Assembly: GCF_000186865.1 (NCBI RefSeq)
Contig: NW_008705561.1
Span: 948,834 to 1,012,833 of the forward strand
DNA: 64,000 nucleotides
From: Aureococcus anophagefferens
Taxonomy: Eukaryota; Sar; Pelagophyceae; Pelagomonadales; Pelagomonadaceae
Direction: 5' to 3'
The notes under the pieces were generated by a model. That model had not been told where the DNA came from. It saw nothing but the letters and a program-made list of their open reading frames with translations, and ran no database searches. The translations under genes and the position numbers were made by a program. How positions within the stretch are numbered: the stretch's first letter is position 1; every line of letters begins with the position of its first letter. This document shows positions 58,231-64,000 of this stretch, one piece after another.

Positions 58231-59046
58231 ATGTCTGACGCCATCGCCACCGCTCCGCTCGCCGAGACCTCGAACGCGCCCGCCCCGGGCCCGGAGACGG
58301 TCGTCGTCAAGAAGGTCAAGACGTCGACGACCGAGTCGTCGCCGACAAAAGTCGAGGCGGTGCCCGCGCCCAAGTCCGAGGAGCCCGCGGCCGAGGCCGT
58401 CGAGCCCAAGCCCATGGACACGGTACGTCGCGCCGCGTCAACCCGCCCCCCGCCCCCCGTCCCCCCCTCGGAGCCGCGCGCGCGCGATCGCGTCGACTGC
58501 GCGATTCCGCCCCCCGGAAGCGCGATTTTGAAAATCGATTTTTAGGACGCGCCGCCGCCCAAGGAGGTCGCCATGGACACGGAGGCGCCGCCCGCGGAGG
58601 CGCCCAAGCCCGAGGAGCCCAAGGCCGAGGCCCCGAAGCCCGAGGAGGCCAAGCCCGAGGAGCCCGAGGCCGCGCCCGCCGCGCCGGAGAAAGCCGCCGA
58701 GGAGCCCGTCGTCGAGAAGGCCGCCGAGCCCGAGGCCGTCAAGGAGGTCGTCACGGAGGCCGTCAAGGAGGTCGCCAAGGAGGAGCCGCCCAAGGAGCCC
58801 GCGCCGCCGGCCGACGTCGAGACGCCCGTCGAGCCCGCCGCGGAGAAGGCCGCCGAGCCCGCCAAGGAGGAGCCCGTCAAGCCCGAGGAGCCCAAGGTCG
58901 CCGAGCCGGCCGCCGCCGAGCCCGCCGCGGAGAAGGCCGCCGAGCCCGTCGAGCCCGAGGAGCCCAAGGTCGCCGAGCCCGCCGCCGCCGCCGCCGAGCC
59001 CGCCAAGGAGGAGCCCGCCAAGGAGGAGCCCGCCAAGGCCGAGTGA
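58231..59046 (+). CDS. acidic Pro/Ala/Lys/Glu repeat protein (two exons)
   Basis: Exons 58231-58422 and 58546-59046 give 230 residues. The 123-bp intron is the most conventional in the window: GTACGT donor and a T-rich acceptor (GATTTTTAG). The protein consists almost entirely of short PAKEEP, EEPKAEAP and EKAAEP units, hydrophilic and disordered, like nuclear or cytoskeleton-linked PAKE-type proteins. No folded domain, signal peptide or motif for catalysis. The N-terminus (MSDAIATAPLAETSNAP) starts at an ATG in good context (CACCATG). Confidence 0.7.
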
Positions 59047-59370
59047 GCGCCGCGCTTCCGCAAGCTTCGCCGGGCCGCTTCGGCCGCCGGGCGCCCCGCG
59101 CGAGGCCGGCGCGGCCGGGAGATCGAACATCGCTCCCGCGCCTCCCCGCCCGCCCCGCGCGCGTCGTTCCCCGTTTCCCCCACTTCCAGCGCGCTCCTTC
59201 CCTCCCGTCGCACCCCGTGCGCCGAGAGCGAGGTACTTAACAGAGCAGTCGTCCGACACGTGTCCTGCGGCGCGGCGCGCGCGCGAGTCGCCGAAGCTCG
59301 AGAACCCCCGGCCAGGGGCTCGGAGGGTGGCAAGAGGCATGGCTCGAGGGAGAGCTTGAGAAACACGAGC
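59047..59370. other. intergenic region
   Basis: 324 bp between the acidic repeat gene and the CorA-like gene. A short frame begins at 59260 and is continuous with the CorA-like gene, so up to 37 extra N-terminal residues are possible. Nothing else seen. Confidence 0.35.
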
Positions 59371-60946
59371 ATGCGGCAGTTCGCGCCGCCGCCGGACGCG
59401 GAGGACTTCTACCGCTGGCGGCGCCAGGACACGCTGGCCTCCGAGCGCGACTCCGTCGCGTCGGAGCGGCGGTCGCTCACGCAGCGGTCGCCGAGCGCGC
59501 CGCCGGCCGTCGGCGCCGCCCAACAGGAGTGCAAGGCGCCGCCCGGCGAACACGACGCGTCGGACCGCGTCGCGCGGACGGCGTGCTGGTTCACGCTGCA
59601 CACGATCGACGAGGCCTGCACGGCGACGGCGCGCGTGAGCGGCGGCGACCTCGCGAAGGTCCTCGCGCTCGAGACGCCGCGCGCGTGCGTGCGCTGGGTC
59701 GAGCTCGACCCGCGCGCGACGCTCGGCGCCGTGCGCGTCGCCTTCGCGGGCCGGAAGCTCCACGCGTTAGCCGAGGAGCTGCTCACGCGGCCGGACGGCG
59801 ACGCCTACGCGTCCGTGGAGCGCGCGCCGGGCGGCTGGACGCTCTGGTCCGCGCCGCTGCCGCTGCCGCGGCCGGGGCGGCGCGTGCTCTTCGCCGCGGC
59901 CTGCAGCCGGGACCTCGTGATCACGGCGCTGCGCGTCGAGGACGAGGACGTGCGGCCGCCGAGCCCGATCCCGGCGCCGCGGAGCCGCCGGCGCCGCTGG
60001 GCCGCGGACGTCGCCGACGACGCGCCGGCCGACGACCTGCGCCAGCGCCTGCTCGACGACGACCCGCGGGACCGCGAGAGCTCCGCGGATTCGGGGTCGC
60101 CGCGGCTCCGGTTCCGCGATCCGCACGAGGCCGCGCCCTGGCGCCTCAGCGAGTCGCGCGCGGACGACGGCTTCGAGGCGTTGGTCCAGTGCGTGCGGTC
60201 GCGCCTGGCTCTCGGCGGCGACGACCGCGCGCGCATCGCGCGGCTCGGCGGCGCCGCCGTCTGCTGCCGCTTGGTCGAGGGCGCGCTCGACGACGCGCGC
60301 GGCGCGTTCGGCGCGCTCGACGCGGCGGCGTCGCGGCTCGCGCAGGTCGTGAGCGACGACCGGAGCGGCTGGCGCCAGCGGCGCGTCCGCTTCAACTACA
60401 CCGTGCGCAGCCTCCTCGACGCGGGCCAGCACCGGACGCAGATCTCGCGGCTCCGCGACTACTACGAGCAGGTCCACGCGGCCGCGAAAGCCGCGTGCGC
60501 GGCGACCAAGGACGACGAGGAGCTGGCGCCCTGGACGCGGCGCCTCGCGCTCCTCGCGCAGGGCGACCTGCGGCGGCTCCAGCGCGCGGACGCGCTGCTC
60601 CACTCCTACGTCATGCTCGCGCGGCTCCGCCACGAGGACGACTACAACCGCGTCAACGTTTGTTTGGCGCTCATCGCGACGATCTTTCTGCCCCTGACTT
60701 TTGTGCGGTTTCCGGAGATCGATTTCGTCGCCGACGAACCGAAACCCCACGCCCCGCGCGCAGGTGACCGGCGTCTTCGGCATGAACTTCGACTACCTGC
60801 CCATCGAGCACCTGCCCTGGGCCTTCGCGTCGTTCTGCATCGGCTCCTTCGCGCTGGTCCTCGTCGCCATGTGCGGCTTCTGGTGGCGCGGCTGGCTCAA
60901 CGTCGCCGCAGTCCTGCCCGACGACGACAAGCCCCACGTCGTCTAA
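59371..60946 (+). CDS. CorA/Mrs2-like magnesium transporter (two exons)
   Basis: Exons 59371-60702 and 60764-60946 give 504 residues. The family landmark GMN is encoded just after the junction: ...IATIFLPLTF joins VTGVFGMNFDYLP, the pore helix and selectivity signature of CorA-type divalent cation channels. A second helix follows (ASFCIGSFALVLVAMCGFWW). The cytoplasmic N-terminal part is long with a helical bundle (about 280-440). The 61-bp intron (60703-60763) is GT-AG, phase 0. In an unspliced reading the protein would lose the GMN motif entirely. The start could lie 37 residues upstream. Confidence 0.87.
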
Positions 60947-60988
60947 GGGTGTGCACAAACAGGGGACTTAGGAGGGCCCGGGCGGAGC

Positions 60989-61468
60989 TCACCTCCGGAA
61001 GACGCGCAGCGGCGCCGTGACGACGCTCGAGATGGCCGTCTTGATCGTGGTGACCACGCTCTTCTCCGGCTCCTCGATGCCGCAGATGTCCGCGTACTCG
61101 CGGGCTCCCGCGTAGCCGTAGAAGCTGCCCCCGCGGACGCCGAGCGCGGAAGCGAACTTCTTCGACGCGCCCGCGATGGCCTCGACGACCGCCTTCTCGG
61201 GCTCTTGGATCCCCAGCATCTCGGCCGAGGCGCGGGCGTCCATGTCCAGGGAGCCGCCGCGGACGCCGAGCGCGGAGGCGAACTTCTTGGACGCGCCGGT
61301 GATGGCCTTGACGACCTCCTTCTCGGGCTGCTCGATGCCGAAGAGTTCGGCCGAGGCGCGGGCGTCCATGTCCAGGGAGCCGCCGCGGATGCGGTGGACG
61401 ACGCCGCGGGGCGCGGCGTCGGCCCCGAGGGACGCGATGACGAGGAGGCAGAACACGTTGCAGCCCAT
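60989..61468 (-). CDS. small secreted protein with three tandem 42-residue repeats
   Basis: 159 residues from MGCNVFCLLVIASLGADA, a signal peptide. Three repeats follow, each opening with RGGS and containing a G-I-x-x-PEK core and a helical A-S-KKFASALGV end: SLDMDARASAELFGIEQPEK, SLDMDARASAEMLGIQEPEK and a diverged third (FYGYAGAREYADICGIEEPEK). The first two are about 90% alike at DNA level (units near 61262-61387 and 61136-61261), so the duplication is recent. No known family. It could be a secreted or plastid-lumen structural protein. Confidence 0.65.
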   Translation of the reverse strand: MGCNVFCLLVIASLGADAAPRGVVHRIRGGSLDMDARASAELFGIEQPEKEVVKAITGASKKFASALGVRGGSLDMDARASAEMLGIQEPEKAVVEAIAGASKKFASALGVRGGSFYGYAGAREYADICGIEEPEKSVVTTIKTAISSVVTAPLRVFRR

Positions 61469-61579
61469 CGTGGTTCTTGATCGCTGTCGGGAGTTTCTTA
61501 GCTGGAACAAGTTGAGTCGAGACAGTCAGATGCACGAATATCCGAGAGGAGAGAGAGCGGGCAGCCCCGAGGTCCGAGG

Positions 61580-62227
61580 ATGAGGGCCGCGCTCCTCGTC
61601 GCCTCGGTCGCCGGCGCGAGCGTGCCCGGCGTTCCCGACAGCGTGGGCTACCTGTCGACGACCCATACGATCCCGACGCCGCTGGACAACCGGACCAACG
61701 GCACGGGCGCCGCGACGCGCTATTCCCTCATGCTCGAGGGCTGCTGCGGCTGGGGCGCCTACAACCTGAGCGCGCCGCAGCTGCTGCACACGGAGATCGA
61801 CCCGGAGGGGTCGGCGCTCTTCGACCTGTCCTTCACCTACGACAAGCTCTACGACTTCTTCGGCGGCGACGACGCGGGAAAGATCTCCTGGTGGTGGGCC
61901 GAGTACACGCACGGCGTGCGGTATTGCGTGGAGGGCGACGGGGAGAAGCTCTTCCTCGCAGCCTGCGACGACGACGACCGCGGGCCGCAGACCTTCGAGC
62001 GCAGGGGCGGGTCCCTCGCGCACCGCGCGAGCGGCACGTGCCTGCACGTCGACGGCGACATGGTCTGCAGCGGCCAGAGGAGCAGCGGCTGCATCTTCCT
62101 CGAGGGCCCGGCGAGCCTGCGGGCGTGCACGGGCCGCGCCGCCCAGCTCTGGGACTTCCCGCGCCGCGCGCCGGGCCTCGACGCGGCCCTCGCGGCCATC
62201 GCCAACGGGACGCGCGCGGCGCCGTAG
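61580..62227 (+). CDS. secreted protein with lectin-like C-terminus, unknown
   Basis: 215 residues with a signal peptide (MRAALLVASVAGASVPG). N-glycosylation sequons occur at NRTNGT and NLSA. The C-terminal half has CLHVDGDMVC and spaced Cys/Trp that faintly resemble a ricin-type trefoil, but this is weak. An aromatic, acidic middle (FFGGDDAGKISWWWAEYTHG) may bind sugar or metal. The stop codon lies 2 bp from that of the convergent hydroxylase gene. Confidence 0.6.
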   Translation: MRAALLVASVAGASVPGVPDSVGYLSTTHTIPTPLDNRTNGTGAATRYSLMLEGCCGWGAYNLSAPQLLHTEIDPEGSALFDLSFTYDKLYDFFGGDDAGKISWWWAEYTHGVRYCVEGDGEKLFLAACDDDDRGPQTFERRGGSLAHRASGTCLHVDGDMVCSGQRSSGCIFLEGPASLRACTGRAAQLWDFPRRAPGLDAALAAIANGTRAAP

Positions 62228-62229
62228 AG

Positions 62230-62823
62230 TTACGCCCCCTTCTCGACCATGAAGGTGACGCGGGGCCGCGTCGGGTGGGCCGGCGGCTTGGGCAGGTAGG
62301 TGCCGAAGACCCTGTCGGGCCACGCCGCGGAGACGCCGTGGTTCTTGTAGGGCGACATGTGGTGGATGCCGTGGTGCCGCGCGGCGCCCGGCACGAGCTC
62401 GGGCAGGTCGTGGGAGAGCTGGTGGAAGAAGGCGTACTGGAGCAGGCCCAGCGTCGCGAAGCGCGTCAACGGGCAGGCGTAGGCCGCGAGCATCGCGGGG
62501 TAGCACCAGAGCTCGAGCGTCTCCGCGAGGGGGTCGCCGGCCGGGAGCTTGATCTCGCGGTGGTGCTCGCTGTGGTACTTGCCGAAGAAGGACCAGGGGT
62601 TCTCGTGCATGAGGCGGTGGGCCCAGTAGTCGCAGAAGGGGTTGACGACCGCGATCTGACACGCGAGGCCGACGAGCGTGAGGACGTTCCAGCACGGCTG
62701 GAACCAGTGGTTATAAAGCACGTAGCCGAGGCCGGCGACGCAGACGATGATGGTCACGACGGCGCGCAGGAAGCGCGCGGGGATGCCCCGGCGCGACGCG
62801 ACGGCGTCGACGTTCAGGCCCAT
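62230..62823 (-). CDS. fatty acid hydroxylase / sterol desaturase superfamily membrane enzyme
   Basis: 197 residues from MGLNVDAVASRRG. The di-iron histidine clusters are present: HRLMH (about 74-78), HSEHH (about 89-93), HQLSHD (about 134) and HHGIHHMSPYKNHG (about 148-161). Hydrophobic helices surround them (FLRAVVTIIVCVAGLGYVLY at the start). These ER enzymes hydroxylate or desaturate lipids, sterols or carotenoids; the compact size is closer to the small carotenoid or fatty-acid hydroxylases. The upstream in-frame extension has no conserved features. Confidence 0.8.
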   Translation of the reverse strand: MGLNVDAVASRRGIPARFLRAVVTIIVCVAGLGYVLYNHWFQPCWNVLTLVGLACQIAVVNPFCDYWAHRLMHENPWSFFGKYHSEHHREIKLPAGDPLAETLELWCYPAMLAAYACPLTRFATLGLLQYAFFHQLSHDLPELVPGAARHHGIHHMSPYKNHGVSAAWPDRVFGTYLPKPPAHPTRPRVTFMVEKGA

Positions 62824-63055
62824 GCTTGATGTCGCGGCGATGAGTTCGATCGTGATTGGGCAGCGTCGCGCTCCGAGGAATGCGCTTCGATCTTGATGAC
62901 TTCTTGCTGTCTCGGTGCACTCGGCTCTTGCTTCGGCGCCCCACGCCACTGTCGAGCACCACGCGCGACGTGCGCGACGCATTGAATCGCGGGCGCACCG
63001 CGTCGAAGGCATCGCATCGAATCGCGGGCGCTTCGCGTCGCGCCGCCGCATCGAC

Positions 63056-64000
63056 ATGGGCAAGAAATCGCGGCGCAAGCCCGAGAAGAAACAGAAGGAC
63101 GACGACGAGGACTGGGGCCAGCCGGACGCGGCGGGCGACCAGGACTGGTGGGTGGCGGGCGAGGGGGGCGACGCGATCCGCGAGGCGATGCACCAGCTCG
63201 GAGACGCGTCGGAGAACCCGGAGCACCCGCTGGCCGCCCGGGACCGCGCGTTCGGGCTGTCGCCGATCACGCAGCGCATGAAGCGGGAAAAGAAGCGGCG
63301 GCCCGCGTGCGACGTCTGCGGCGCCGAGGACGCCAAGTTCAAGTGCGTGCGCTGCAACGCGCAGTACTACTGCGGCAAGGAGTGCCAGGCGGAAGCGTGG
63401 GGCGCGGGCGGCCACAAGCGCGCGTGCCGGACGCTCCGCGCCGCGTCCGCGGCGGCGGCCGCCGCCGTCGTCGCGCAGCTCAACGACGCGTCGCTCCCGG
63501 CGCCGCTCCGCGTCCGCGACCTCGACCGCCTCGACACGGGCGACGTCTACGAGCCCGCGGTCGAGTTCGGCCTCCACGCGGCGCTCCGGGGCGCGCTGCT
63601 GTCGCAGTGCGCGTTCGCGGAGCTCCGCGACCTCTTCGCGCACTCGCCGATGGCCTGCAGCGTGGCCCAGTTCGTCGGGAGCATGGTCTTCCGCGGCGAG
63701 CGGCGCTCGCGCGCGGGCTCGGGCGGCTTCGGCAAGTCCGACGGCGCGCGGCTCGCGGCGTTCTTCGAGTCCGCGGACGACGCCTGGGACGTCTACCTCC
63801 GCGCGATCGCGACGCTCGCGCGCGCCGCCACGGACCGCGCCGTCGCGGCGGACCCGCGCGCGCACGCGCTCTGCCACCGCGCGGGCCGCGACGCGCTCTG
63901 CTCGCTCGTCACGGCCCTCGCGCGCCGCGAGGTCGCCGGCGCGCTCCTCGAGGCGCGCGGCGGCGACGGCGACTTCGTCCGCGCGCGCGCGCTCGCGTCC
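63056..64000 (+). CDS. MYND zinc-finger protein, truncated by the window end
   Basis: The frame is open for 315 codons to the last base, so the C-terminus is missing. It begins MGKKSRRKPEKKQKDDDEDW, a basic then acidic start. A canonical MYND finger (about 85-126) has all ligands: CDVC, CVRC, YYC, KEC, then H and C in HKRAC. MYND domains bind proline-rich peptides and are found in SET-domain and scaffold proteins. The following 190 residues are helical and Ala-rich with no SET motif visible so far. Read divergently from the hydroxylase gene (232 bp between starts). Confidence 0.8.
   Translation, partial: MGKKSRRKPEKKQKDDDEDWGQPDAAGDQDWWVAGEGGDAIREAMHQLGDASENPEHPLAARDRAFGLSPITQRMKREKKRRPACDVCGAEDAKFKCVRCNAQYYCGKECQAEAWGAGGHKRACRTLRAASAAAAAAVVAQLNDASLPAPLRVRDLDRLDTGDVYEPAVEFGLHAALRGALLSQCAFAELRDLFAHSPMACSVAQFVGSMVFRGERRSRAGSGGFGKSDGARLAAFFESADDAWDVYLRAIATLARAATDRAVAADPRAHALCHRAGRDALCSLVTALARREVAGALLEARGGDGDFVRARALAS

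Noticed and set aside
57706..58545. 279-codon ORF upstream of and reading through the acidic repeat gene's first exon
   Set aside because: The part before the ATG at 58231 is low-complexity, and the reading ends inside a clear GT-AG intron.
1..64000. tRNA, rRNA or spliceosomal snRNA genes
   Set aside because: I looked by eye for cloverleaf-type T-loop words and rRNA-like sequence and found none convincing; a covariance-model scan would be needed to exclude small ones.

Overview
The window is nuclear DNA of a very GC-rich, gene-dense eukaryotic alga. The best fit is a pelagophyte-type stramenopile (Aureococcus or Pelagomonas relatives); this is an inference from four things. (1) Proteins for the plastid start with a signal peptide followed by a transit-like stretch, as needed for a secondary plastid (PsbP-like protein, carotenoid dioxygenase, glutamyl-tRNA-reductase-like protein). 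(2) Genes are separated by only a few to a few hundred bases. (3) Ordinary introns are rare, short (about 43-123 bp) and often appear to start with GC instead of GT. (4) Seven copies of introner elements are present, the DNA-transposon-like sequences known from Aureococcus that create introns. I see no bacterial operons, rRNA, tRNA or CRISPR.

Layout. 0.4-7.2 kb: 2-oxoglutarate dioxygenase, FAD oxidoreductase, mitochondrial transhydrogenase (NNT) and a small zinc/Sel1 protein. 7.3-18.7 kb: nitrilase-superfamily hydrolase, SR-rich DEVH helicase, fumarase, mitochondrial carrier, secreted cupin, Cys-rich membrane protein, thylakoid-lumen PsbP-like protein. 18.7-22 kb: a gene-poor, lower-GC stretch with strong predicted hairpins, then a fast-evolving repeat protein. 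22-31.3 kb: CCCH-Nudix protein, tubulin-ligase-like enzyme, SAM-carrier-like protein, WD40-C2-SH3 protein (introner), disordered protein, TDT/SLAC1-type channel. 31.4-43.7 kb: DUF726 protein (introner), GluTR-like protein, PLAC8 protein, membrane protein, carotenoid dioxygenase, LETM1-like protein, GH95-like hydrolase with an inserted lectin. 43.7-46.7 kb: GC-rich minisatellites beside an F-box/kelch gene of clearly lower GC. 46.7-57.7 kb: a 1,636-residue DnaJ-ankyrin protein (two introners), TMEM107-like ciliary protein, WW protein and an EF-hand protein carrying three introners. 58-64 kb: acidic repeat protein, CorA-like transporter, two secreted proteins, membrane hydroxylase, and a MYND protein running off the end.

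The central observation is the introner set. All seven sit inside coding sequence. Each is a 192-203 bp element with terminal inverted repeats and an 8-bp target-site duplication. In every case the sense-strand duplication starts with GT or GC and the element ends in AG. Removing the element plus one duplication copy restores the reading frame exactly, and the joined coding lengths are all multiples of three. The target therefore supplies the donor and the element supplies the acceptor. Both element orientations are used.

Functionally the window is a mixed housekeeping neighbourhood. Transhydrogenase, fumarase and a mitochondrial carrier are close together, as are several plastid proteins, but nothing suggests co-transcription. 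Convergent neighbours are often 2-50 bp apart, so their 3' UTRs must overlap.
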